From NCBI RefSeq assembly GCF_001906585.1, contig NZ_JUJA01000137.1, positions 37,910 to 80,855 on the forward strand: DNA of 42,946 nt, in the 5' to 3' direction. This document shows, piece after piece, positions 15,008 to 22,347 of this stretch. The position numbers and the translations under genes are program-made. Origin of the DNA: Streptomyces kebangsaanensis. Its GTDB lineage: Bacteria > Actinomycetota > Actinomycetes > Streptomycetales > Streptomycetaceae. Position 1 is the first letter of the stretch; each line of letters begins with the position of its first letter. A model generated the notes under the pieces. It saw only the letters and a program-made list of their open reading frames with translations. It was not told where the DNA came from and did no database searches.

Positions 15008-16408
15008 CTACCGGTGGAACGGTCCTGTCACCGCGAAGGTCGTGCCGGGGCTGTAGCAGTTGACGTACATCGTCCTTCCGTCCGGTGCGAACGTGACGCC
15101 CGCGAACTCGCCCCACTCCGGAGCCTCGGGCGTGCCGGTGTTCTGGCGGTTGCGGGCCATGGCGTACACCTCGCCGCGGCGGGTCACGCCGAACACGTGC
15201 TGCGCGCCGTCGCCGTCCTCGCAGACCATGAGACCGCCGCCAGGGGCGAGGCAGATGTTGTCCGGCGACTCGCCGGGCAGTTGTACGTCCGTGTCCGGAC
15301 CGAAGACGACAACGAGCGTGAGGCGGCGTCTTGTGGGGTCGTAGCGCCAGACCTGCCCGAAGTGGTCCGCGGCGGAGCCCTCCGCCCTGTGCGCGAAGGA
15401 GGACACGAAGTACACGCACATCCCGCCCCAGTAGCAGCCCTCCAGCTTCTGGGCGTGCGTGATGCCCTTCGGCCCGAAGTCCTGCAGCCGGATGGGGGTC
15501 TGGACGGCGAGCGGGTCGGGGACGTCCACCCACTCGACACCGTCGAAGGAGGCGCCCGTCTCCTGGATGGAGGAGAGGTCCGGTAGGCCGGGGACGCGCA
15601 TCGCCTGCAGTCGGCCGCCCGCGCGCAGCGAACCGATGCCGCCGAGCGGCTTGTTGGGCAGGAACCGGTAGAAGAGACCGAAGGGCCGCTGGAAGGCGTC
15701 CTCGGTCTCGTAGACGACGCCCCGCCGGGGGTCGATCGCGATCGCTTCGTGCTGGAAGCGGCCCATGGCGGTGAGCGGTACGGCCCCGGTGCGGTGGGGA
15801 TCGACCGGATCGACCTCGAAGACGAAGCCGTGGTCCTTGGTGTAGCCGCTGGTGCCGGCTTTCTCCTCGGTCTCCTCGCAGGTCAGCCAGGTGTCCCAAG
15901 GGGTCGGCCCACCCGCGCAGTTGACGGCCGTACCGGCGATCGCGACCCGCTCGGACACGACGCTGCCGCGGCCGTCCAGGGTCAGGGCCGTGCACCCGCC
16001 CTTGCCGGCGGGGTCGTAGGTGATGCCCTTGACGGCCGGGACGGCAATCCGCGCCGTAGGACGGTTCTCGTGGTTGCGTACGAGGTGCACGCGGCCGCCT
16101 CTGCCCGCGAAGGCGGACATGCCGTCGTGGTTGCTGGGAACGGCCCCCTCCCCGGAGCGGAGTTGGTCGCCCTCGCGGGAGAGCACCCGGTAGCGGAAAC
16201 CTTTCGGCAGGTCGAGCAGGCCGTTCGGATCGGGAACGAGGGGGCCGTGGCCGGAGCGGCCGAGCGCGCTCGCCGTACCCGCGAAGAGCTCCGAGAGCAC
16301 TCCGGTGAACGCGATGCCCACCCCCACGGCGCCGGAGCGGGCGAGTACTTGGCGTCGATTCGCCCAACGGCTGTTACCGGGCGTGCCGTCGGACCTGGTT
16401 TCGGGCAT
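15008..16408 (-). CDS. PhoX/DUF839-family secreted protein (Tat substrate)
   Basis: A 466-residue protein of the PhoX-like (DUF839) family. The N terminus has a twin-arginine signal (NRRQVLARSGAVGVGIAFTG) ending near residue 48, so it should be folded before export. Propeller-type blocks typical of the family are present: PSNHDGMSAFAG, LVRNHEN, GGPTPWDTWLTCEETEE, FQHEAIAIDPRRGVVYETEDAF and PDNICLAPGGGLMVCEDG. PhoX enzymes are calcium/iron-dependent alkaline phosphatases, but many Streptomyces DUF839 members are uncharacterised, so phosphatase activity is plausible rather than proven. ATG at 16408 is preferred, with GGAAGG seven bases upstream. It converges on the secreted multidomain gene and shares the intervening terminator region. 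Confidence 0.85.
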   Translation of the reverse strand: MPETRSDGTPGNSRWANRRQVLARSGAVGVGIAFTGVLSELFAGTASALGRSGHGPLVPDPNGLLDLPKGFRYRVLSREGDQLRSGEGAVPSNHDGMSAFAGRGGRVHLVRNHENRPTARIAVPAVKGITYDPAGKGGCTALTLDGRGSVVSERVAIAGTAVNCAGGPTPWDTWLTCEETEEKAGTSGYTKDHGFVFEVDPVDPHRTGAVPLTAMGRFQHEAIAIDPRRGVVYETEDAFQRPFGLFYRFLPNKPLGGIGSLRAGGRLQAMRVPGLPDLSSIQETGASFDGVEWVDVPDPLAVQTPIRLQDFGPKGITHAQKLEGCYWGGMCVYFVSSFAHRAEGSAADHFGQVWRYDPTRRRLTLVVVFGPDTDVQLPGESPDNICLAPGGGLMVCEDGDGAQHVFGVTRRGEVYAMARNRQNTGTPEAPEWGEFAGVTFAPDGRTMYVNCYSPGTTFAVTGPFHR

Positions 16409-16671
16409 GGGGCAGCCTTCCTGCTGGCGGACAGGAACTGTGACCCCGCCGTGTCTACCACCCGACACCGGCCTCGGGAACCACGCGTGCGGCACGGTCA
16501 GCAGCCCGGCCGGGGCGCGGGCGCGCGGCTCGGTGGCACGGCCGACACCGCGGGCCCGCTCCCTGTAGCCGTCGGGCCACCTGGTCGGCGGAGCAATGAG
16601 GCTGACCCGCCCTCAGCACGAGTGCCATTTCAGCGTCAGGACATCGCCCGTGACGCGCATCCCATACTTCT

Positions 16672-16685
16672 CATGACGCGTCATG
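16672..16685. promoter_or_regulatory. Perfect 14-base palindrome, possible operator
   Basis: CATGACGCGTCATG is fully self-complementary. A further TGACGCG copy lies at 16651-16657. It is upstream of the divergent PhoX-type gene (start 16408) and of no clear plus-strand gene. It may be an operator for a gene since lost. No regulator can be named. Confidence 0.3.
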
Positions 16686-17055
16686 GGGAACAGGTCACAA
16701 GGCGTACCGCTGTCCCGGTCCACGTTGCCCGGCGGACCGTGCGCGGTTCAACGCGGCGCCGCGTTCACCCTCACTCGCACGCTCACGCCCGAACCATGTG
16801 TACGAGGCAGTGGCCGACACTCCAACGACTGCTCCCGCTGCCGTCGACGCGGCGGCCCGTCGATCGCCCGAAGGGCCTGCTCCCGCTCGGTCTCCGCCCT
16901 GGCCGCCGGCTCATCCGTGACGCGCCCCAGCTCCTCCACGTCCGCGGGCAATCAGCCCTCACCGACCAGGTCAAGACGGGCCTGCGTCTCCCTGGGCCGG
17001 CGACATGTGAGTGTCTGGCCAGGCCCCGGGCAGCGGCGTACAGTCCGTGTGGTTC

Positions 17056-17073
17056 TCGGGCCACAAGCCGTTC
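17056..17073 (+). repeat. 18-base direct repeat, left copy
   Basis: TCGGGCCACAAGCCGTTC occurs here and again at 19931-19948 in the same orientation. A TGTGG lies three bases upstream of both copies. The pair brackets the DUF4157 gene and the IS fragments next to it. It could be a shared piece of a decayed insertion sequence or a trace of recombination. Confidence 0.5.
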
Positions 17074-17393
17074 CGGGCAGCACGGCGGTTTCCCAGCAGG
17101 TCAACGACAGAGTTCGGCCACCCCACCACACACCGCCGACGTCACACTCAGTCAGCCCTCCACGGAAAGTGGGCCAGAACCGGATCAGGCACACATTCCG
17201 TGAGGACGGTCAACGGCGTTCGGCCTCGGTGCCGCAACGTCATCTGGACCCAGGGTGGATGTTCCGGACAGGGCTGGTGCGTTGTCCACGAACGTTCGCC
17301 GGGTGGGGGTTCGGCCTGGCGGGTGCTGGCGGTGTGGGGGTGGGGGCCTCATCGTTGGTGGCGACGTGATCGCCGTCGAGGGTGAGGTCGTGG

Positions 17394-17555
17394 ATGGCAG
17401 AGCCGGTCAGGGCACGGCGGTTGACTGATCACGAGGGTCAGCGGCTGCAGCAGATTGTTCGGCGGGGCCGGCATGAGTCGGTGCGGGTGCGCCGGGCGCT
17501 GATCATCATGGCCTCGGCGTCTGGCACGCCCGTGACGGCGAGCCGCGACCTGTAG
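17394..17555 (+). mobile_element. IS630-family transposase remnant, N-terminal part
   Basis: A 53-codon frame from ATG to TAG encodes the typical IS630 N terminus: RRLTDHEGQRLQQIVRRG followed by SVRVRRALIIMASASG. The helix-turn-helix remainder and the DDE catalytic domain are missing; the frame runs into unrelated sequence and a stop. Another IS630 fragment of opposite orientation lies on the far side of the DUF4157 gene. Confidence 0.75.
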
Positions 17556-17809
17556 TCCGCGAAGACCGGGAGTAGCCGGCGCTCCAGTGTGGACCACAGC
17601 GATGAGATGGACGACACGTCGTTCCAGCCTCCGTGTCGTACTCCGAAGCGAACCGGCGTCAGGTCGGGCAGCTGGGCGAACCACGGCACAGGGTACCTCG
17701 CTCGTCCGAGGGCAACTGGCTTGCCCTGGCAACGTCCTGCCCGCACCTTGTACCCGGGGGCGGACCGCGGGTAAGCAGGGATGACGTCTCGGATGACGAA
17801 GAGGGGACC
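17556..17809 (-). other. Unassigned coding-like fragment on the minus strand
   Basis: An open minus-strand frame covers this gap and encodes a segment that reads like real protein (WFAQLPDLTPVRFGV, then GGWNDVSSISSLWSTLERRL), with fair third-position G/C. I do not recognise the family. It has no credible start and its downstream end runs antisense into the IS630 fragment, so it is probably a gene remnant. The last bases, GAGGGG before 17810, are the ribosome site of the DUF4157 gene. Confidence 0.3.
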
Positions 17810-19411
17810 ATGCACACCCACAGGCAACCGGAACAGACGAACTCCGCCGGATCCGCCCAGCGTATGGCCAAACCAGCCGGAAACGCGCGTCCGGCGCCGG
17901 CCCCCTCACCCCGGCGGCCACTGCGGCCCGCCGCGTTGCAGGAGCTGCAACGGACCCTCGGCAATGCCGCCGTGGCCAGGATGGTGGCCGACCAGGCGGC
18001 CGACGAGCAGTCGGCGATGACCAAGGTCGAGGCCGTGACCCGGGCAGCGGGCAGCCCCCTGCGGGCGGACGTCCAGCACGCCATGGAGCAGGCGTTCGGC
18101 GGTGAGGATTTCAGTGACGTGCGCGTGCACGTCGACCGCGGCTCCGCCGAGGCGGTGGGTGCCAAGGCCTACACCACGAAGACCAACCACATCGTCTTCC
18201 GCAGCGCCGCAGACATGGACGCCCACACCGTGCGCCATGAACTCCAGCACGTCCGGCAGCAGCGGGCCGGTGGGGTCCCCTCCGGCGTCAGCCACCCCGA
18301 GGACGCCCTGGAACGCGACGCCGAGAGCACCGCGACGAGACTCGGGCACGGCGCACCGGACGTCCAGCGCGTACCGGCCTCGCCGCACCATCACGCACCG
18401 GCGCCGGCCGGAACCGGCACGGTTCAGCGGGTGAAACTCACCGACCCGCCGTTCTGGCAGGCGTGGGCCGGCCCGGGCGCCCGCTTGACGTCCGAGCAGA
18501 AGACTTTTGTGTGGCAGACGCTCGGCGCTCTGGCGAAGGAACGACACAAGCTCGTCAGGACCTTGAGCGTGCAGGAGGCTGTGGACCTGCTCAAAGCCGC
18601 CGAGGTGACCCCGGAGTCCCTGGCAGAGCACATGGCCCGGCAAGAGCAGCAGGCGCGGGATCGGTACCCGGAGGAGGCCCAGGACACTGTCGCAGCCGCC
18701 GCTGCCAAGTGGGAGGCTCAGGACCCGAAGCCGGAGCTCCCCCTTCTCGAAACGGTGGCCTTCGATATCGAGGGCATGGGCCGAGGGACCATCGCTCTGC
18801 TCAAGCGCCGCGGTCAGTCCCCCTCCTACCCCAAGATGCTCTCGTGGTTCTCCCACGGCTACGAAGACCGTCATCCGATCACCATCGACACGGCGCGGAA
18901 GTACGCGTTCGCCGTACGGGAAGAGCAGAGCCTGGACCGTACGGTGGGCACCGTGGAGGACTGGAAATCCCTGCCGGGTGCGCTGGACACGTCCGACATC
19001 AAGCTCACCACGTCCGCGCCGGGCGAATACGTGCAACCCCACTCCGCGTTCGAACTCAAACAGCAGATCGACCGCGTGATCTCGCTGGTCGAGCACTGTG
19101 ACGTGGCCGTCCTGCTGGACTACCACTGGGCCGGTAACGTGGCGGAGGAGCACGCTGGCGCGCGCGCCGCCGACACCCCCGCGCTGGCCACCATCATCGA
19201 ACGGACACCGAAGCTGGCCCGCTACGAGTCCTTGCTGATCTACGCGTGCCGGACGCCGTGGAGCGTCAACTCGGCGGCCGAGGGCAGCTCCCTGCTCAAG
19301 GCGCAGTACGCCAAGGAACTCAAGGCCGCAGGAAAGTCCGTGGAGGAGGCGGAAGCCATGGTGAAGGCGAGATACACCGGCGGTCCCACCAAGGGCGTCG
19401 TCCACCGCTAG
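17810..19411 (+). CDS. DUF4157 (eCIS core domain) protein with an unassigned C-terminal effector-like domain
   Basis: A 533-residue protein. After a disordered N terminus, LQRTLGNAAVARM and a DUF4157 domain (about residues 80-170) are clear: SPLRADVQHAMEQAFG, FSDVRVHVD, and the zinc-protease-like HELQH at 143-147. DUF4157 marks proteins loaded into extracellular contractile injection systems. A Pro/His-rich linker leads to a C-terminal domain (about 210-533) that I cannot name. It contains W-F-S-H349-G and, 131 residues later, LLIYAC480RT. Such HG and AC motifs at strand ends occur in caspase/CHAT-like cysteine proteases, so that fold is a guess. No sheath, baseplate or tube genes are near. 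ATG at 17810 follows GAGGGGACC. Confidence 0.75.
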   Translation: MHTHRQPEQTNSAGSAQRMAKPAGNARPAPAPSPRRPLRPAALQELQRTLGNAAVARMVADQAADEQSAMTKVEAVTRAAGSPLRADVQHAMEQAFGGEDFSDVRVHVDRGSAEAVGAKAYTTKTNHIVFRSAADMDAHTVRHELQHVRQQRAGGVPSGVSHPEDALERDAESTATRLGHGAPDVQRVPASPHHHAPAPAGTGTVQRVKLTDPPFWQAWAGPGARLTSEQKTFVWQTLGALAKERHKLVRTLSVQEAVDLLKAAEVTPESLAEHMARQEQQARDRYPEEAQDTVAAAAAKWEAQDPKPELPLLETVAFDIEGMGRGTIALLKRRGQSPSYPKMLSWFSHGYEDRHPITIDTARKYAFAVREEQSLDRTVGTVEDWKSLPGALDTSDIKLTTSAPGEYVQPHSAFELKQQIDRVISLVEHCDVAVLLDYHWAGNVAEEHAGARAADTPALATIIERTPKLARYESLLIYACRTPWSVNSAAEGSSLLKAQYAKELKAAGKSVEEAEAMVKARYTGGPTKGVVHR

Positions 19412-19885
19412 TGGAAGTACCGGATGCCGTGGATGCGGTGATAGGTGGCCGGCAGCCGGTCCGGCTTCTTCTTCCGTGCCCAGCCGGACCCGTGGCAGGG
19501 ACGGATGGACAGCGGGCCGAACTGGTCGAACGCAAAGCACCGGTCCAGGAAGTGGCTGGTCACGTGCTCGATGCGATCGAGTTTGGCGTCCTTGTCCGGG
19601 TCGCTGGACTCCTTCCAGGTGCGAGTGCGCTGGAAGGAGATCCCGTTGTCGTGCAGGATCTGCCGCAGCCGCTCGCGCCGCAGGACCGCGCCCTTCTCGT
19701 TCTGCGGGGCGGCGTCGTACTCGGCCACGATCCGCAGCTTGTACTCGGGGCTGAAAGTGCGGCGCTTCAGCCGGGGAGCCGGGTCGGATCCAGCGGACTT
19801 GCTGCTGGTCATGAGGGGGTGGTTCTCCTGTCGTGCCCTCTCAGGCTAACCCGGCGAAGCGGGACGTCTCACCCAAGGCTGACAG
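19408..19885 (-). mobile_element. Chimeric IS3/IS630 transposase remnant
   Basis: An in-frame 134-codon fusion at 19408-19812. The first part (RLKRRTFSPEYKLRIVAEYD) is the N terminus of an IS3-family OrfA. From about residue 47 it switches to the middle of an IS630-family transposase (ISFQRTRTWKESSDPD, then CFAFDQFGPLSIRP and RLPATYHRIHGIRYFH), which stops abruptly. Its last codons overlap the end of the DUF4157 gene by four bases. TGTCAGCCTTGGGTGAG (read on the minus strand, ending near 19885) looks like the IS3 terminal repeat. Neither transposase is functional. Confidence 0.75.
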
Positions 19886-19930
19886 AGAGGGAGGTGGCTC
19901 TGAACGCCCCCGGAAGGGGTCATGTGGATG

Positions 19931-19948
19931 TCGGGCCACAAGCCGTTC
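19931..19948 (+). repeat. 18-base direct repeat, right copy
   Basis: An exact copy of the 18 bases at 17056-17073, in the same orientation, just outside the IS3 end. The spacing between copies is about 2.9 kb. Confidence 0.5.
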
Positions 19949-19976
19949 TTGATTCTTGAAGTCCATAGCCCCGGAT

Positions 19977-20176
19977 TCAATCGGTCGTCGCAACACCGGC
20001 TTCCTGGACCGGTAGCAGATGCTCGTTCAAGGCTTCGGCGGGTGTCTTCCAACCGAGTTTCTTGCGGAGCCTGTTGTAGTGAGTGCGAGTGCAACGGCCT
20101 CGAGTTCGTCGGCCTCCCATCGGGACAGGTCCGTGCCCTTGGGGAAGTACTGCCGCAGCAGGCCGTTGACGCTTCT
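19977..20176 (-). mobile_element. IS30-family transposase remnant, C-terminal end
   Basis: The minus strand encodes the typical IS30 C terminus in two frames: NGLLRQYFPKGTDLSRW then ELEAVALAL, and after a frameshift near 20075 RLRKKLGWKTPAEALNEHLL up to a TGA at 19977. The catalytic DDE core upstream is missing. It abuts the 3' end of the IS110 fragment. Confidence 0.75.
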
Positions 20177-20179
20177 ACG

Positions 20180-20950
20180 TCAAGCAACGAGCTCATGCTG
20201 CGTGATGTGGTGTTGCCGGGAGGCTCGGTCTTGGACCATCGCGCGATGGATGACATCGATCAGATGGCGTTTGAGTACGCGTCGAGCTCCTCGGACGTCC
20301 TTCGTCGGCGTGTGGCGGGCCAGTAGCTCCCGCGCGCCGGGGTGGAACCGCTGCTGGACGATCGCTGTGGTGTAGAGCAGGCTGTTCAGCCGGCGGTTGC
20401 CGCCGCGGTGCAGTCGGTGGCGTTCCCTGTCGGAGGAGTAGACGGGGATCGGAGCGCATCCGGTGTAGCGAGCGAGCTTGGCCGAGCTGGCGAAGCGGGT
20501 GATGTCGCCGATCTCGGCGAGGAGGACCGCCGCGGAGACATGGCTGATCCCGGTGATCTCCAGCAGCGCGGGCGCCAGAGGGCTGACAAGCTCTTTGATC
20601 GTGGCCTCAAGGTCGCGGATCCGCCGGTTCAGACCGTCTATCTCGCCGAGCGTCTCGGCCAGTACGCGGTGGACGTGAGGGCTTGTCCGCGAGGTGTCCA
20701 GGAGCGTCGTCAGTGAGGCGAGGCCGGGAGTACGGGTGAGGTCACCGGGGTGTGGTCGAGCGGTGGCGATGGCGGCACGCGCGACCGCGGTGGCGTCGTC
20801 GGGGTCGGACTTGGAGCCGGTGGCGGCGTGCAGCTTGTGGTGAGCGGTCATCAGCCGGGTGGGGACCCAGACCACTTCGTGGCCGGCCAGCAGCAGTCCA
20901 TCGGCCAGGCCGCGAGCGAAGCCACGGCCGTCCTCGATGGCCCAGGTCAA
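20180..20950 (-). mobile_element. IS110-family transposase, truncated at the N terminus
   Basis: A 256-codon open frame of an IS110/IS116/IS902 (DEDD) transposase. The second acidic residue region (TWAIEDGRGFARGLADGLL), the Asp pair in GSKSDPDDATAVARA and the C-terminal Tnp_20 domain (LLEITGISHVSAAVLLAEIG, RYTGCAPIPVYSS) are intact. The first roughly 100 residues, including the first catalytic aspartate, are replaced by an IS3 fragment. The frame opens with ATG by chance at the junction. It should be inactive. Confidence 0.8.
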
Positions 20951-20952
20951 CG

Positions 20953-21135
20953 GAATCCTTCTGGGCCCGGGTCCAAGTGGAACTGCTCAACCGCCGACGA
21001 TGGCGCACCCGGCTGGGGTTGTCCACGGCCCTGTTCGAGTACTTGGAGATCTTCCACAACCGTCAGCGTAGGAATTCCGCCTTGAAGATGCCCAGCCCGG
21101 TGGAGTACGAACTGCGTACAACACCTGTAGGCTGA
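20953..21135 (+). mobile_element. IS3-family OrfB transposase remnant, C-terminal end
   Basis: About 60 codons encode the IS3 OrfB C terminus: ESFWARVQVELLNRRRWRTR, then ALFEYLEIFHNRQRRNSAL and SPVEYE, ending at a TGA. This includes the last catalytic glutamate region (the E of ESFW). The rest of OrfB is absent, cut by the IS110 fragment. Confidence 0.8.
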
Positions 21136-21473
21136 AATCAGCTACCTCGACTCCACGCAACTCGGGACAGACCCATTCGAGTCGGGGCGGATCAATCGCC
21201 AAGTGGCCATTGACGCACCATGCCAGATTCAAGAGGCACAATCATCATGCGCCATGCGCCATGCATCATGCGGCGCCGACGGGTGGGTCAACCTTGGTGC
21301 TATACGTCACCACATGCCATTCAGTATGTGTGAAGCTGAGGGTGTATCGCGCGTCTTGCCACGGCAAGGACAGCCTTTACCGCCGACGCGAAGAGAGCAA
21401 TGACACCTACGCCACCGTTCGCCTCAAGCAGCTTTTCACCCGGGAAGGCCCGGGTTGCCCACAGGAGGAGCAC
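21136..21473 (+). other. Intergenic region upstream of the response regulator
   Basis: This stretch has lower GC than its neighbours (for example 21235-21330, with several ATCATGCG-like repeats) and no gene likeness, although the regulator frame remains open through it. It probably holds the regulator's promoter; no confident -10/-35 pair could be assigned. Confidence 0.4.
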
Positions 21474-22235
21474 TTGCCCCAGCCCGCAGTCCTACCGCTT
21501 ACTCCCCCCGTCTCTTTCCAGAACCAGGGCGGCCGGAATGTTCTCCCGCAGATGGAGTCCTGGCGCTTCCTGCTCGTAGAGCCCGACGAGCGGTGGTCGC
21601 AGCCGCTCACTCAGATTTTACGACGCAATGGGCACAACCCACACGTAGTCGCCGACGGGGCATCAGCACTCAAGGAGCACCACCGACACGATGCCGTCCT
21701 GCTCGACCTGGAACTGCCGGACGTGGACGGGCTGGAGGTGTGCCGGGCCATCCGGGTGGTCTGTGACACCCCCGTCTTCGCTGTCACCTTCCGGGACAGT
21801 GAGCTGGACCGGGTACTGGGATTCCAGGCCGGAGTCGATGACTACGTCGTCAAGCCGTACGGGGCGCCAGAGTTGCTGGCCCGTATCTCAGCCGTGATGC
21901 GGCGAGCGCGGCCCCACCGACCCGCGAGTCCCCATATGCGGCTGGGGCCGCTCACCATTGAACGGGAGACCCGCTCGGTCCTTCTTCACGGGCGTACCGT
22001 ACCGGTCACGCTCAAGGAGTTCGAGCTGCTGCTGCTCCTGGCCTCCCAGCCCGGAACCGTGGTGTCCCGACGCCAGATCCTCCAGCAGGTCTGGCAGGAC
22101 ATCGACGTCCGGCGCAGCCGCACCATCGACACCCATGTCAGTAGCCTGCGCCGGAAGCTCGGCTCGGGAAGCTGGATCATCACGGTTCGAGGCGTCGGCT
22201 TCAAACTGGAAAACGGCTCACAGCGTCCCGACTGA
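21474..22235 (+). CDS. Orphan OmpR/PhoB-type response regulator with degenerate acidic pocket
   Basis: A 253-residue regulator. A receiver domain (about residues 30-150) has the phosphorylatable D78 (LLDLELPDVDG), a conserved Thr (FAVTF) and Lys (VVKPYG). The acidic pair reads E36-P37, so the usual metal-binding Asp is proline. A winged-helix DNA-binding domain follows (LTLKEFELLLLLASQPG-like, then SRTIDTHVSSLRRKLG, ITVRGVGFKL). The start is taken as TTG at 21474 because AGGAGG lies five bases upstream. ATG at 21552 has no such site and would give 227 residues. No histidine kinase is nearby. Its place at the edge of the PKS cluster makes it a likely pathway regulator, as atypical regulators of the JadR1 kind are in other type II PKS clusters. 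Confidence 0.8.
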   Translation: MPQPAVLPLTPPVSFQNQGGRNVLPQMESWRFLLVEPDERWSQPLTQILRRNGHNPHVVADGASALKEHHRHDAVLLDLELPDVDGLEVCRAIRVVCDTPVFAVTFRDSELDRVLGFQAGVDDYVVKPYGAPELLARISAVMRRARPHRPASPHMRLGPLTIERETRSVLLHGRTVPVTLKEFELLLLLASQPGTVVSRRQILQQVWQDIDVRRSRTIDTHVSSLRRKLGSGSWIITVRGVGFKLENGSQRPD

Positions 22236-22347
22236 TCGGCCGGCCGGCCCCCGAGTCCGCCGGGTGGACGGGTACGCCACGACTTTCCACGCCTCCGTGA
22301 GCCACTTCCGACATTCCTGGGGCGACGTCTCGCTCTCGGCCTCTCGA

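Larger units (their letters stand above)
16409..17393. other. Low-information intergenic region, no confident gene
   Basis: About one kilobase without a convincing gene. A minus-strand frame at 16748-16951, from a TTG with a GGTGAGGGC upstream, begins with a Glu/Arg-rich helical segment (VEELGRVTDEPAARAETERE) like the N terminus of a common Streptomyces helix-turn-helix protein, but it degenerates after about 40 residues. It is probably a remnant. A 14-base palindrome lies at 16672-16685 and one copy of an 18-base direct repeat at 17056-17073. The G-rich end near 17300-17390 probably belongs to the adjacent IS630 remnant. Confidence 0.5.

Noticed and set aside
15749..17203. A 484-codon plus-strand open frame opposite and beyond the PhoX-type gene
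   Set aside because: Most of it is antisense to the Tat-exported protein, and the remainder has no recognisable protein character.
17810..19411. A complete contractile injection system locus around the DUF4157 gene
   Set aside because: No sheath, tube, baseplate or AAA+ genes lie within the window; only IS remnants and unrelated genes flank it.
21235..21330. Short ATCATGCG/CCATGC-like repeats, possible CRISPR or iteron array
   Set aside because: The units are irregular, shorter than ten bases and without constant spacing.
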